A stretch of 37,717 nt of DNA from Pelagibacteraceae bacterium AG-365-D07 (GCA_003280005.1 QCGH01000013.1:1-37717); one strand, 5' to 3'; shown: positions 18,829 to 28,479, counted from the first letter of the stretch. Numbers and translations are program-made. Notes: a model not told the origin generated them from the letters alone.

Positions 18829-20151
18829 ATGTATTTTTCAAAATCTTTTATTCCGATACTTAAAAATAATCCTACAGAAGCTAAAATAAAATCCCATCAA
18901 TTAATGCTTAGAACCGGAATGATAAAACAATCTTCTGCAGGAATTTACTCGTGGCTACCGATGGGATTTAAAGTTATGAAAAAGATTGAACAAATTGTAA
19001 GAGAGGAACAAAATAGAGTTGGTGTTCAAGAAATATTAATGCCCACAATTCAATCAAGTGAAATTTGGAAAGAAAGTGGAAGATACGATGATTACGGTGA
19101 AGAAATGTTAAGAATTAAAGATCGTCAAAATAGAGAGATGCTATATGGCCCAACAAATGAGGAATTAATAACTGAAATATTTAGATCATCTGTAAAATCA
19201 TATAAATCACTTCCACAATTGTTATATCACATACAATGGAAATTTAGAGATGAGCTCAGACCAAGATTTGGAATAATGAGATGTAGAGAATTTTATATGA
19301 AGGACGCATACTCTTTTGATATTTCTGATGATGAGGCTTTCTACTCTTACAATAAATTTTTCCTAGCATATTTAAATACTTTTAAGCGAATGAACCTGTC
19401 AGCGATTCCTATGGCTGCTGACACAGGTCCCATAGGTGGAAACCTGTCCCACGAATTCATCATTTTGGCTGATACCGGTGAAAGTAAAATTTATACAGAT
19501 AAAAGAATTTTTGATGTAGATAGCTCAAAAACAACAATTGATAAAAATTCTTTGAATAAATTACGTGGAGATTTTGAGAAATACTATTCGGTAACTGATG
19601 AAAAGTTTAAAAAAGATGATTTTGAAAAAAATGTTTTAAAAGAAAATAGGCTTCAAACAAAAGGTATTGAAGTCGGTCATATTTTTTATTTTGGTGATAA
19701 ATATTCAAAACCAATGAATGCATCTGTTGATTATAATGGAAAAAAAGAATTTGTTAAAATGGGATCATATGGAATAGGCGTCTCTAGACTAGTTGGTGCA
19801 ATTATTGAGGCAAAATATGATGATAAGAATGAAGTAATGAAATGGCCAACTTCAGTTTCTCCATATGATTGCGCAATAATTCCAAATATAAATAAAAACG
19901 ACAAAACAAATTTAGAAAGAGCCGTAAATATTTCTAAAACACTTATCAAAAATAATTTTGAAGTTTTAATAGATGATACTGAAGAAAACCTTTCATCAAA
20001 AATTAAAAAATTTAACTTACTTGGTATCCCTTATCAAATTATAATAGGTAAAAGTTTTAGCGAACAAAAAATAGAATTTAAAGAAATACATAAAGATACA
20101 ATCTTTATTTCAATAGAAGAAATAATAAAAATATTAAAAAATAAAAAATAA
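18829..20151 (+). CDS. proS: prolyl-tRNA synthetase (short, alphaproteobacterial type)
   Basis: A class II aminoacyl-tRNA synthetase charging tRNA-Pro. At 440 residues it lacks the large editing (INS/YbaK-like) insertion of the E. coli enzyme (572), as is normal for alphaproteobacterial ProS. Motifs seen include TGMIKQSSAGIYSWLPMG, GPTNEELITEIFR, and motif 2 QWKFRDELRPRFGIMRCREFYMKDAYSFD. GSYGIGVSRLVGAIIE is motif 3, and a C-terminal anticodon-binding domain begins near residue 345. With no editing domain, Ala-tRNA-Pro or Cys-tRNA-Pro clearance would need a separate protein, not seen here. A modest AGG-type ribosome site (TTTAGGAT) precedes the ATG. Confidence 0.97.
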   Translation: MYFSKSFIPILKNNPTEAKIKSHQLMLRTGMIKQSSAGIYSWLPMGFKVMKKIEQIVREEQNRVGVQEILMPTIQSSEIWKESGRYDDYGEEMLRIKDRQNREMLYGPTNEELITEIFRSSVKSYKSLPQLLYHIQWKFRDELRPRFGIMRCREFYMKDAYSFDISDDEAFYSYNKFFLAYLNTFKRMNLSAIPMAADTGPIGGNLSHEFIILADTGESKIYTDKRIFDVDSSKTTIDKNSLNKLRGDFEKYYSVTDEKFKKDDFEKNVLKENRLQTKGIEVGHIFYFGDKYSKPMNASVDYNGKKEFVKMGSYGIGVSRLVGAIIEAKYDDKNEVMKWPTSVSPYDCAIIPNINKNDKTNLERAVNISKTLIKNNFEVLIDDTEENLSSKIKKFNLLGIPYQIIIGKSFSEQKIEFKEIHKDTIFISIEEIIKILKNKK

Positions 20152-20153
20152 AA

Positions 20154-21383
20154 TTGATTACTTTACTAGAAAGAAAAATAGCATTTAGATATTTATTTAC
20201 CAAAAAAAAAGATGGTTTTATAAATATAATATCAACTTTTTCATTCCTAGGTATTGCTTTAGGAGTTGCGGTTTTAATAGTTGTTATGTCTGTTATGAAT
20301 GGATTCAGAACAGAATTAATTAATAAAATTAATGGTTTTAATCCACATATTAAAATCTTTTCATATGATGGCTCAATAGATTTAAGTAAGTTAAAAAATG
20401 ATAAAATAAAACGAATTTCAAAACAATTCTTTTTAAGTAACTCTAGTGAAGCTGTTATTATACATAACTCTTATACAAAAGGAATTATTTTAAGAGGTTA
20501 CTTAAGAGATGATTTTAAGAAATTAAAAGTAATAAATAACGATAATTTTTATGGGAAAAAAACAATTTCATATAATCATATATCAATAGGAAAAGAATTA
20601 AGCTTTATTTTAAACGTAGATTTAGGTGACAAAATATCAATTATTTCACCAAGTAGCATAATGTCTATTGCCGGAAGTCTACCAAAGCAAAAATCCTTTG
20701 TAGTGGAGTCGATATTTGAGAGTGAGATAAATGAATTCAATCAAAACATTGCTTTTTTAAATTTAAAAGACCTAGAGGAGTTTTTTGACCTAGATAAAAA
20801 TAATAGATATTTAGAAGTTTTCTTACAAGATCCTCGCGATATTGAAGTTAAAAAAAATATATTTCAAAATGTTTTTAAAGATCAATTAATAAATTCATGG
20901 GCAGATTTGAATCAATCACTTTTTTCTGCGTTAAAAATCGAAAGAAATGTAATGTTTATTATTTTGTCTTTAATTATTTTGATTGCAGCATTTAATATAA
21001 TTTCTGGTTTGACAATTTTAGTTAAAAACAAAACACGAGATATTGCTATATTAAAATCTATCGGTGTACAAAATTCATCAATTACAAAAATTTTCTTTAT
21101 TGTTGGTTTTTTAATTGGTGCACTATCCACACTAACAGGAATAATTGCAGGAATTATTTTTTCAATTAATATCGAGTCTTTTAGATCCCTAATAAGCAAT
21201 CTTTTTAATATAAGTCTATTTCCCGAAGAAATTTATTTTCTTAGTAAAATGCCTTCAGAAATTGATCCATTTTCAATTTTAATTATTTCATTACTATCAA
21301 TTGTAATAACTTGTATAGTTTCAATTTTTCCAGCAATAAAAGCATCGCAATTAGATACAATAAAATCTCTTAAATATGAATAA
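20154..21383 (+). CDS. lolC: lipoprotein-releasing system permease LolC/LolE
   Basis: Inner-membrane permease of the Lol ABC exporter, which extracts outer-membrane lipoproteins from the inner membrane. The 409-residue protein starts at TTG (20154), 2 bases after proS, with the typical beginning ERKIAFRYL. It has one N-terminal helix (about 24-48), a periplasmic domain of about 200 residues, and three C-terminal helices (about 265-287, 312-338, 372-398) of the FtsX fold. VVMSVMNGFRTEL and KNKTRDIAILKSIG are family motifs. Only one permease gene is present, so it likely forms a homodimer (LolF-like) rather than a LolC/LolE pair. It overlaps lolD by 8 bases. Confidence 0.93.
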   Translation: MITLLERKIAFRYLFTKKKDGFINIISTFSFLGIALGVAVLIVVMSVMNGFRTELINKINGFNPHIKIFSYDGSIDLSKLKNDKIKRISKQFFLSNSSEAVIIHNSYTKGIILRGYLRDDFKKLKVINNDNFYGKKTISYNHISIGKELSFILNVDLGDKISIISPSSIMSIAGSLPKQKSFVVESIFESEINEFNQNIAFLNLKDLEEFFDLDKNNRYLEVFLQDPRDIEVKKNIFQNVFKDQLINSWADLNQSLFSALKIERNVMFIILSLIILIAAFNIISGLTILVKNKTRDIAILKSIGVQNSSITKIFFIVGFLIGALSTLTGIIAGIIFSINIESFRSLISNLFNISLFPEEIYFLSKMPSEIDPFSILIISLLSIVITCIVSIFPAIKASQLDTIKSLKYE

Positions 21384-22059
21384 TTATTTAGAACTCAAAA
21401 ATTTAAGCAAAAATTATCTTGGACAAAAAAAATTATGTGTGCTTAAAAATATTAATTATAAATTTAAGAAAGGAAAAATTTATTCTTTAGTAGGACCCTC
21501 AGGTTCAGGAAAGTCAACATTACTTAATATAATTTCATTAATTGATCGTCCTTCAAATGGATATCTAATTTTTGATAATACAAAAATAAACTTCGAGGAT
21601 AGAAATACAAATGATAAATTACGATCAAACAACTTTGGTATTATTTATCAAGAAAAAAATCTGCTTAATGATTTTACAGCTGAAGAAAATATATTCCTGG
21701 CTGCTATTGCTAATGGAAAAAATGAATTTGAAAGTACAAAGTTATCAGAAAAAATTATAAAAAGTTTGAAATTAGCTAATCGATCAAAGCATTTTCCATC
21801 TCAACTTTCTGGGGGTGAAAATCAGCGAATCGCTATAGGGAGAGCATTAATAAATTCGCCAAAAATAATAATTGCTGATGAACCATCCGGTAATTTAGAC
21901 CATCAAAACGCAAAAGAGTTTTTTAGTCTTTTATTTAATCTTAAATCAAAAGATAGAATTATTATATATGCAACCCACAATAGATATTTTGCAAATTTAG
22001 CAGATTGTAGATTACAGCTAATTAATGGTAAGTTAAAATCTACTAATGGAAGAAGATAA
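21376..22059 (+). CDS. lolD: lipoprotein-releasing system ATPase LolD
   Basis: ATP-binding subunit of the Lol exporter. The 227-residue protein has Walker A GPSGSGKST (40-48) and a Q-loop in GIIYQEKNLL. The ABC signature is LSGGENQRIAIGRAL, followed by Walker B IIIADEPSGNLD and the H-loop in YATHN. The LolD-type GENQR signature (rather than GEQQR) is a minor variation. The gene overlaps lolC by 8 bases and dnaE by 14, so the exporter is translated together with the neighbouring replication gene. Length is normal and the catalytic residues are all present. Confidence 0.95.
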   Translation: MNNYLELKNLSKNYLGQKKLCVLKNINYKFKKGKIYSLVGPSGSGKSTLLNIISLIDRPSNGYLIFDNTKINFEDRNTNDKLRSNNFGIIYQEKNLLNDFTAEENIFLAAIANGKNEFESTKLSEKIIKSLKLANRSKHFPSQLSGGENQRIAIGRALINSPKIIIADEPSGNLDHQNAKEFFSLLFNLKSKDRIIIYATHNRYFANLADCRLQLINGKLKSTNGRR

Positions 22060-25000
22060 TCAAAATTTTAATCATTTAAAAATACATACGCAATATTCAA
22101 TATGTGAAGGAGCTATAAAAATTGATGAATTAAAAAACTTTTGCAAAGAAAATAAAATTAAATCTATCGGTTTATCAGATACCAATAATTTGTGTGGTGC
22201 ATTAGAATTTTCAGAGGAAATAACTAAGGCTGGATCACAACCAATCATTGGAACCCAAATAAATTTTAAATATAAAAATGAAATTGGCTTAATCCCTTTG
22301 ATTGCAAAAAATCGCAGAGGTTACGAAAATATTTTAGAACTTTCTTCCAATTCTTATCTAATTAATAATAATGATAACTTATCACCATATTGTGATTTTG
22401 AGTATTTATTAAATAGTTTTGAAGGAATTATTGTTTTATCGGGTTCTATTAACTCGCTATCTGGAAATTTGTTTAAAAAAAATAAATTAGATGATTTAAA
22501 AGAATTATATCTTACACTACAAAATAAATTTAAAAATGATTTTTATGTTGAAATTCAAAGACACAATGATTTTAACGAAAAACAATTTGAAAAAATCAAT
22601 TTGAAGTTTTCAAATAATTTGGAAATTCCAATAATAGCTACTCAAGAAGTATTTTACCTTAATAAATCTATGTACGAAGCTCATGATGCTTTATTATGTA
22701 TTAAAAACAAATCTTATGTGAGTGATAAACAAAGGATCAAACTTAGCAATGACCATTATTTTAAATCAAATGAAGAATTGAAAGAAGTTTTTTCAGACTT
22801 ACCAGAAGCATTATTAAATAATTACTATTTACCATATAAATGTAGCTTTAAAGCAAATACTTCAAAACCTTTATTGCCTGAAATTATTGCTGATGATAAA
22901 ATCAGTTCTGATAAAATATTAGAGAAACAAGCAGTTCTAGGTCTTAAAGATAAATTCAAAAATAATTCTATAAATTTGGTTTCTGAGCAAAAAACAAGTG
23001 ATACCTACAAAATATACGAAGAAAGATTACAACATGAAATAAAAATTATAAATCAAATGAAATATTCTAGTTATTTTTTAATTGTTTCAGATTATATAAA
23101 ATGGTCTAAAAAAAATAATATACCTGTTGGTCCCGGAAGAGGCTCTGGAGCTGGATCACTTGTTGCTTGGTGTCTTCAAATAACTGATATAGATCCAATA
23201 AAATTTAATTTGATATTTGAAAGATTTTTAAATCCAGATCGAATTTCAATGCCCGATTTTGATATTGATTTTTGCGAGGAAAAGAGAGATCTAGTTTTTG
23301 AGTACCTAAACACAAAATATAAAGGAAGCGTAGCACACATAATTACATTTGGTAAGCTCAAAGCAAGAATGGTAATAAGGGATGTTGGAAGAGTTCTTGG
23401 GTTACCATATGGATTCGTTGATTCAATCTGCAAAATGATTCCTTTTGATCCGTCTAGACCAATGAAATTGCAAGAATGTATTAACTCTGAACCGCGATTA
23501 CAAAAATTAATTGGAGAAGATCAAAGAGTTAAAAAATTAATAGAGCTTTCTCTAAAATTGGAAGGCTTAAATAGAAATTTTGCTACTCATGCTGCTGGTG
23601 TTGTGATAGCTGACAAAAAGTTAAATTCTATAGTTCCTTTATATAAAGATCAATCGTCCGACCTATTATTGCCTTCAACACAATTTGATATGTATTCAGC
23701 TGAAAGTGCTGGTTTAGTTAAATTTGACTTTTTGGGTTTAAAAACATTAACTGTAATAAATAAAGCTGAAAAACTAATATCTAAAAAAATTAATTCTAAA
23801 TTTCAAATAGAAAGAATTAATTATGAAGATCAAAATGTATTTAAAACTTTATCTGAAGGTAAAACAATAGGACTGTTTCAACTAGAAAGTTCGGGTATGA
23901 AAGATGCCTTAATGAATATGAAGCCAAATAGATTAGAGGATATTATTGCTTTAGTTGCATTGTACCGACCTGGACCAATGAGCAATATTCCAATTTATAA
24001 TGATTGCAAAAATGGAAGAAGGGCCCCAGATTATTTACATCCAAAATTAAAAAAAATTTTAGAACCAACTTATGGTGTTATTATTTATCAAGAACAGGTT
24101 ATGCAGATTGCTCAGGCTCTATCTGGTTTTACTGCAGGTGAAGCAGATATTTTAAGAAGAGCTATGGGTAAAAAAAAGAGAGCTGAGCTAGAGAAACAAA
24201 AACAAAGATTTATTAATGGTGCTGAAAAAAATGGAATTGCAAAAGATGTCGCTGCTGGGATTTTTATGAAAATTGAACCATTTGCAGAATACGGATTTAA
24301 CAAAAGTCATGCAGCAGCATATGCTTTAATTGCTTATCAAACTGCATATTTAAAAACTCATTATCCTAATGAATTTTTTTCAGCATCCATGTCAATGGAA
24401 CTTTCTAATCAAAAAAAACTAAGTGAATTTTATGAAGAACTAAAAAGAATGGGAATAAAAGTTGTTAGACCAGATATAAATAAATGTTTTACAGATTTTA
24501 CCTCCAACAATAATAATTTTTATTATGCTCTTGGAGCGATCAAAAATGTCGGATATGATGCAATTTCTAATATAGTTAAAGAAAGAAGTAAAAATGGCGT
24601 TTTTAAAAATTTATATGATTTTATAAATAGGGTCGATCCAAAAGATATAAACAAATTACAGTTAGAAGGTCTAGTTAAAGCTGGTGCATTTGATAATTTA
24701 AATAATAATAGAAAATCTTTGTTAGAATCTATCCCAAATATAATTTTAAAATCAAAAAATTTATATGAAAATAAATCAGTTAATCAGATTAATTTATTTG
24801 GTGAAAATATTAATGTAAATGATAGTGAAATTGTTCAAAATATAAAAGATTTTTCATTTGAAGAAAGATTATCTAAAGAGTTTGAAACAATTGGTTTTTT
24901 TATTTCAGATCACCCTTTAAATCAATACAAGGATTATTTTCCACAGTATAATATTATTAAATTTAATGATTTTATTAATAATAATGATTTAAAAGAATGT

Positions 25001-25465
25001 TTAATTGCAGCAACAGTTTTAAAAATACAAGAAAAGAAAAATCAAAAAGGATTATCTTATGCAATTTTGAAGCTTTCTGATTTAGGGGGAGTTTTTGAAC
25101 TTTTTATATTTTCAGATCTTTTTGAGCAAAAAAGAGATATTTTGAAGGAAGGGGTGTCATTTTTTTTAAATGTCCATAAAAATATTACATCAGACGGATC
25201 CTCAACGCGTATTAATGTCAGAACAATTAGTAAAATAGAAGATTTACAAGATAAGCCAATCAAATTCATTGAAATTAATACTAAAGATATTAATAAACTT
25301 TTAAAAATTAAAGAAATAATTTCTAATCAAGGTGAAACAAATGTTACTTTAAATATTAATAGTGATAAACTAATTCGCAAATACAAACTTGATCAAAAAA
25401 GAAAAATTAATCAAAAAATAATTACACTACTTAAAAATGAGGGTGTTTCTTTAAAAATAAGCTAA
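22046..25465 (+). CDS. dnaE: DNA polymerase III alpha subunit
   Basis: Replicative C-family DNA polymerase catalytic subunit, 1139 residues, near the E. coli length (1160). Order: PHP domain (residues 8-280), polymerase core with GPGRGSGAGSLVAW and the catalytic PDFDIDF (Asp404 and Asp406), FATHAAGVVIAD, and RPGPMSNIP. The helix-hairpin-helix region (QEQVMQIAQALSGF, AEYGFNKSHAAAYALIAYQTAYLK), an OB-fold domain near residues 980-1060 and a C-terminal tail follow. In the PHP domain the usual active-site 'TDH' is SDTNN, as in E. coli-type DnaE, suggesting no PHP proofreading and reliance on a separate epsilon exonuclease (not in this window). The start ATG lies inside the end of lolD (14-base overlap). 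About 126 bases separate it from rpsB. Confidence 0.97.
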   Translation: MEEDNQNFNHLKIHTQYSICEGAIKIDELKNFCKENKIKSIGLSDTNNLCGALEFSEEITKAGSQPIIGTQINFKYKNEIGLIPLIAKNRRGYENILELSSNSYLINNNDNLSPYCDFEYLLNSFEGIIVLSGSINSLSGNLFKKNKLDDLKELYLTLQNKFKNDFYVEIQRHNDFNEKQFEKINLKFSNNLEIPIIATQEVFYLNKSMYEAHDALLCIKNKSYVSDKQRIKLSNDHYFKSNEELKEVFSDLPEALLNNYYLPYKCSFKANTSKPLLPEIIADDKISSDKILEKQAVLGLKDKFKNNSINLVSEQKTSDTYKIYEERLQHEIKIINQMKYSSYFLIVSDYIKWSKKNNIPVGPGRGSGAGSLVAWCLQITDIDPIKFNLIFERFLNPDRISMPDFDIDFCEEKRDLVFEYLNTKYKGSVAHIITFGKLKARMVIRDVGRVLGLPYGFVDSICKMIPFDPSRPMKLQECINSEPRLQKLIGEDQRVKKLIELSLKLEGLNRNFATHAAGVVIADKKLNSIVPLYKDQSSDLLLPSTQFDMYSAESAGLVKFDFLGLKTLTVINKAEKLISKKINSKFQIERINYEDQNVFKTLSEGKTIGLFQLESSGMKDALMNMKPNRLEDIIALVALYRPGPMSNIPIYNDCKNGRRAPDYLHPKLKKILEPTYGVIIYQEQVMQIAQALSGFTAGEADILRRAMGKKKRAELEKQKQRFINGAEKNGIAKDVAAGIFMKIEPFAEYGFNKSHAAAYALIAYQTAYLKTHYPNEFFSASMSMELSNQKKLSEFYEELKRMGIKVVRPDINKCFTDFTSNNNNFYYALGAIKNVGYDAISNIVKERSKNGVFKNLYDFINRVDPKDINKLQLEGLVKAGAFDNLNNNRKSLLESIPNIILKSKNLYENKSVNQINLFGENINVNDSEIVQNIKDFSFEERLSKEFETIGFFISDHPLNQYKDYFPQYNIIKFNDFINNNDLKECLIAATVLKIQEKKNQKGLSYAILKLSDLGGVFELFIFSDLFEQKRDILKEGVSFFLNVHKNITSDGSSTRINVRTISKIEDLQDKPIKFIEINTKDINKLLKIKEIISNQGETNVTLNINSDKLIRKYKLDQKRKINQKIITLLKNEGVSLKIS

Positions 25466-25520
25466 AAAAATACTTGTAAAATTCTTTAATAATTGTAAAA
25501 AATCGAAAAAAATTAAATCG

Positions 25521-25591
25521 CACACAGTATTTGGTTTTAAACCTCCGGTCCCAATTGGGCTATTACTGTGGAGGCACAACCGGGAAGGAAC
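25521..25591 (+). promoter_or_regulatory. candidate structured rpsB leader (S2 autoregulation?)
   Basis: The only GC-richer intergenic stretch, just before rpsB. Bases 25523-25529 (CACAGTA) pair perfectly with 25564-25570 (TACTGTG). Inside that loop are a possible CCC-AATT-GGG hairpin (25550-25559) and CCTCC (25542-25546). The latter can pair with GGAGG (25570-25574) just 3' of the stem, giving a pseudoknot. CCGGT (25545-25549) could instead pair with ACCGG (25579-25583), close to the ribosome site. rpsB leaders bound by S2 are known in E. coli, so feedback control of rpsB-tsf is a reasonable inference. The structure is drawn by eye without energy or covariation support. Confidence 0.55.
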
Positions 25592-26374
25592 ATGACAATA
25601 CCTACTATATCGATAGAACAACTGTTAGAAGCTGGTGTCCATTTAGGTCACAAGACTTTAAGATGGAATCCAAAAATGAAAAAGTATATTTTTGGAAGAA
25701 GAGACTCGATACATATCATAGACTTAACTCAAACAATAGAATTGTTTAAAAATGCTCTAGAAAAAGTATATGAAACAATTTCTAATAATGGAAAAATTTT
25801 GTTTGTTTCTACAAAAAAACAAGCATCAGAAAATATTGCATTAATAGCCAAAGAGACAAATCAATATTATGTTAATCATAGATGGCTGGGTGGAATGTTG
25901 ACAAATTGGGGCACCATTTCTAATTCAATTAAAAAACTTGAAGATTTAAATAAAAATTTAATTTCTGAAAATAGAGGTTTTACAAAAAAAGAATTATTAA
26001 AGATGGGTGCACAAAGAGATAAATTACAAAGGTCTTTAGGTGGAATCAAAGATATGAAAAAAACACCAGATTTAATTTTTGTTATTGATACTAACTACGA
26101 GTCTTTGGCAATAAAAGAAGCAATAAAATTAAATATACCTATAATAGCAATATTAGATACAAATTCAGATCCAGAGAATATTGATTTTCCTATACCTGGC
26201 AATGATGATGCTAGAAGATCAATAGAACTTTATTGTAATCTAATCAAGGAAACAATTAATAATGCAAAAAAAAATATTCCTACTGATGAAGAAACTAAGA
26301 TTGAAAAAAAAGTAGAAGAAAAATCAGATGATTTAGTAAAGACAAAATCGGTAGAAAAAAAAATACTAAATTAA
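25592..26374 (+). CDS. rpsB: 30S ribosomal protein S2
   Basis: Ribosomal protein S2, 260 residues from the ATG at 25592. That start is preferred over the in-frame GTG at 25568 because it gives the normal N-terminus ([20 protein letters not shown]) and has AAGGA a few bases upstream at 25585-25589. Conserved blocks include [54 protein letters not shown] and [14 protein letters not shown]. The last 35 residues are a Lys/Glu-rich tail. The gene starts a translation cluster rpsB-tsf-frr-uppS and is preceded by a candidate regulatory leader. tsf follows after 28 bases. Confidence 0.98.
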   Translation: MTIPTISIEQLLEAGVHLGHKTLRWNPKMKKYIFGRRDSIHIIDLTQTIELFKNALEKVYETISNNGKILFVSTKKQASENIALIAKETNQYYVNHRWLGGMLTNWGTISNSIKKLEDLNKNLISENRGFTKKELLKMGAQRDKLQRSLGGIKDMKKTPDLIFVIDTNYESLAIKEAIKLNIPIIAILDTNSDPENIDFPIPGNDDARRSIELYCNLIKETINNAKKNIPTDEETKIEKKVEEKSDDLVKTKSVEKKILN

Positions 26375-26402
26375 ATTAATAACCATTAAACATTGAAATA
26401 AT

Positions 26403-27254
26403 ATGAGTGATATTGAAAAGATTAAAAATTTACGACAATCAACAGGTGCAGGTTTTAAAGATTGCAATGCAGCTTTGAAGGAATCAAATGGTGATTTGAA
26501 TAAAGCGGCTGAAATTTTAAGGGTAAAAGGTATAGCAAAGGCTTCAAAAAAAATGTCAAGAGATGCAAAAGAGGGTGTTATCGTAGTAAGTGGAAATGAG
26601 ATTAAAACCTCTATGATAGAAATTAATTGTGAAACTGACTTTGTTGCCAAAAATGATGATTTTATAAAATTTGCAAAAGAACTTGGCGATATAAATAATA
26701 ATTGTTCTTCAGATTTAGAGAAATTAAACAAAACTAATATGTCGAATGATAAAAGCGTTGAGGAAAATTTAGTAGGATTAATTGCTAAAATTGGTGAAAA
26801 AATTACAATTGGTAAATTACGTACTATACAGAATGCTAATTCACAAAATTTTATTTACCAACATTCGGTGATTAAAGATAATGTTTCTAAATTAGGAGTA
26901 GTAGTAAGCTTGGAGACAAATGAAAAAAATGATCAAATAAAATCATTTGGGAAAAATTTATCAATGCATATTGCAGCTTCAAATCCAATAGCATTGAATT
27001 CTAATGAAATCAAAAATGATATTCTTGAAAAAGAGCAAGAATTAATTGCTGAAGAACTTAAAAATTCAGGTAAACCTGAAGAGATTGCAAAAAAAATAAG
27101 TTTAGGTAAAATTAAAAAATTTAAAGAAGATAATAGTTTAATGACTCAAGACTGGGTAATGGAGCCAAAAAAGAAAGTTAAGGATATTTTATCAGAAATC
27201 AACATCCCAAGTCTTAAAGTTAAAGAATTTGTGAGAATTAAAATAGGTGAATAA
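26403..27254 (+). CDS. tsf: translation elongation factor Ts
   Basis: EF-Ts, the guanine-nucleotide exchange factor for EF-Tu, 283 residues. The N-terminal UBA-like domain shows [19 protein letters not shown] and [12 protein letters not shown]. The EF-Tu-contacting [10 protein letters not shown] motif is at 78-87, and the two core subdomains follow with [10 protein letters not shown]. Length is normal. It lies 28 bases after rpsB, as in most bacteria. The stop overlaps the frr ATG by 1 base (TAATG), which leaves no room for pyrH, usually the next gene; see findings. Confidence 0.98.
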   Translation: MSDIEKIKNLRQSTGAGFKDCNAALKESNGDLNKAAEILRVKGIAKASKKMSRDAKEGVIVVSGNEIKTSMIEINCETDFVAKNDDFIKFAKELGDINNNCSSDLEKLNKTNMSNDKSVEENLVGLIAKIGEKITIGKLRTIQNANSQNFIYQHSVIKDNVSKLGVVVSLETNEKNDQIKSFGKNLSMHIAASNPIALNSNEIKNDILEKEQELIAEELKNSGKPEEIAKKISLGKIKKFKEDNSLMTQDWVMEPKKKVKDILSEINIPSLKVKEFVRIKIGE

Positions 27255-27805
27255 TGTTTAATGATAATGTTTATAAAGACAAAATGGCAAAAACTATTGA
27301 CTTATTTTCAAAAGAATTGTCATCCTTAAGAACTGGTCGAGCGAATGCCAGCATGTTAGATCTAATTAAAGTTGATGTTTATGGACAAAAAATGCCAATT
27401 AATCAATTAGCAACCATCACTGTCCCTGAACCAAGAATAATTAATGTTCAAGTTTGGGATATTAATAATGTGGCATTAATAGACTCAGCTATTAAAAAAT
27501 CAGAACTTGGTTTAAATCCACAAATAGATGGACAACTAATGAGATTGCCAATTCCTGATTTGAATGAAGAAAGAAGATCAGAACTTAAAAAAATTATAAA
27601 ATCTACTGGAGAAAAATGCAAAGTTTCAATAAGAAATATAAGAAGAGAAGCCAATGATGAAATAAAAAAATTACTAAAAGCAAAAGAAATTTCTGAAGAT
27701 GATGAAAAAAAATCAGAAAAAAATATACAAAATTTAACAGATACAAATATTAAATTAATTGATGAGAAAGTTATTTCAAAAGAAAAAGAAATAATGACAA
27801 TATGA
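27254..27805 (+). CDS. frr: ribosome recycling factor
   Basis: RRF splits post-termination ribosomes together with EF-G. The 183-residue protein has the canonical features: LSSLRTGRANASMLD near residue 20, YGQKMPINQLATITVPEPR, LIDSAIKKSELGLNP, IPDLNEERRSELKKIIK and VSIRNIRREANDEIKKL. The two-domain tRNA-mimic fold, with a long three-helix bundle, can be read from these. It follows tsf by a 1-base overlap and overlaps uppS by 4 bases (ATGA). Nothing is missing. Confidence 0.98.
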   Translation: MFNDNVYKDKMAKTIDLFSKELSSLRTGRANASMLDLIKVDVYGQKMPINQLATITVPEPRIINVQVWDINNVALIDSAIKKSELGLNPQIDGQLMRLPIPDLNEERRSELKKIIKSTGEKCKVSIRNIRREANDEIKKLLKAKEISEDDEKKSEKNIQNLTDTNIKLIDEKVISKEKEIMTI

Positions 27806-28479
27806 GCAATATAAACCACGTTGCCATAATTATGGATGGCAATGGTCGCTGGGGTCTAAAAAAATTTAAATCAAGAAATTTTGGTCATCAAAAAGGGATC
27901 AAAACTGTCGAAAAGATAATTGAAGTATCTATAAAAAAAAATATTAAATTTTTAACACTTTATACATTTTCAACAGAAAATTGGAAAAGACCCAAATATG
28001 AAATTAACTTCCTTTTTAAATTGTTAGAGGATTATTTAAAAAAAAATTTAGATATTTTACTTAAAAATAATATTAAATTTACAGTTTTAGGAGATATAAA
28101 CAAATTTCCAGTAAAACTTAGAAATTCAATAAATAATGCAATTAAACTTACAAAAAAAAATAAGAAACTCCAAATAAACTTAGCTTTAAACTATGGTTCT
28201 AAAGACGAAATATTAAGATCTCTAAAAATAATTATTAAAAAAAAAATGAAGGTTAATGTAAAAAACATTCAAAATAACTTATATACCTCTGGTATGCCCG
28301 ATCCTGATATATTAATAAGAACAGGAAACACGAATAGATTAAGTAATTTTATGTTATGGCAACTATCATATTCAGAAATTTTCTTTGTGAAAAAACTATG
28401 GCCAGACTTTAATAAAAATGATTTTAAAAAAATTTTAAATCAATTTAAAGAAATTAAAAGAAATTACGGTAAAATATAA
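27802..28479 (+). CDS. uppS: isoprenyl transferase (undecaprenyl diphosphate synthase type)
   Basis: Cis-prenyltransferase making the long-chain polyprenyl diphosphate lipid carrier for peptidoglycan and LPS. The 225-residue protein has IIMDGNGRWG with the catalytic Asp12, FGHQKG, and YTFSTENWKRP. The C-terminal signature is ILIRTGNTNRLSNFMLWQLSYSEIFF. In that signature the common GGEHR is GNTNR, but both Arg residues, the Ser and the Glu of YSEIFF are kept, so activity is expected. Overlaps are 4 bases with frr and 1 with cdsA. Product chain length cannot be read from sequence. Confidence 0.95.
   Translation: MSNINHVAIIMDGNGRWGLKKFKSRNFGHQKGIKTVEKIIEVSIKKNIKFLTLYTFSTENWKRPKYEINFLFKLLEDYLKKNLDILLKNNIKFTVLGDINKFPVKLRNSINNAIKLTKKNKKLQINLALNYGSKDEILRSLKIIIKKKMKVNVKNIQNNLYTSGMPDPDILIRTGNTNRLSNFMLWQLSYSEIFFVKKLWPDFNKNDFKKILNQFKEIKRNYGKI

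Noticed and set aside
25568-25591. GTG upstream start for rpsB
   Set aside because: It would add eight residues not expected in S2 and translate through the ribosome-binding site; ATG 25592 gives the standard N-terminus with AAGGA upstream.
25531-25749. 72-codon plus-strand ORF overlapping the rpsB leader and start
   Set aside because: It is out of frame with rpsB, with no recognisable motif; the region is explained by the leader and the S2 gene.
27448-27819. Long minus-strand ORFs opposite frr, tsf, dnaE, lpxD and others
   Set aside because: They are Ser/Phe/Leu/Ile-rich mirror translations of Lys/Glu/Asp-rich genes, without motifs or independent gene context.
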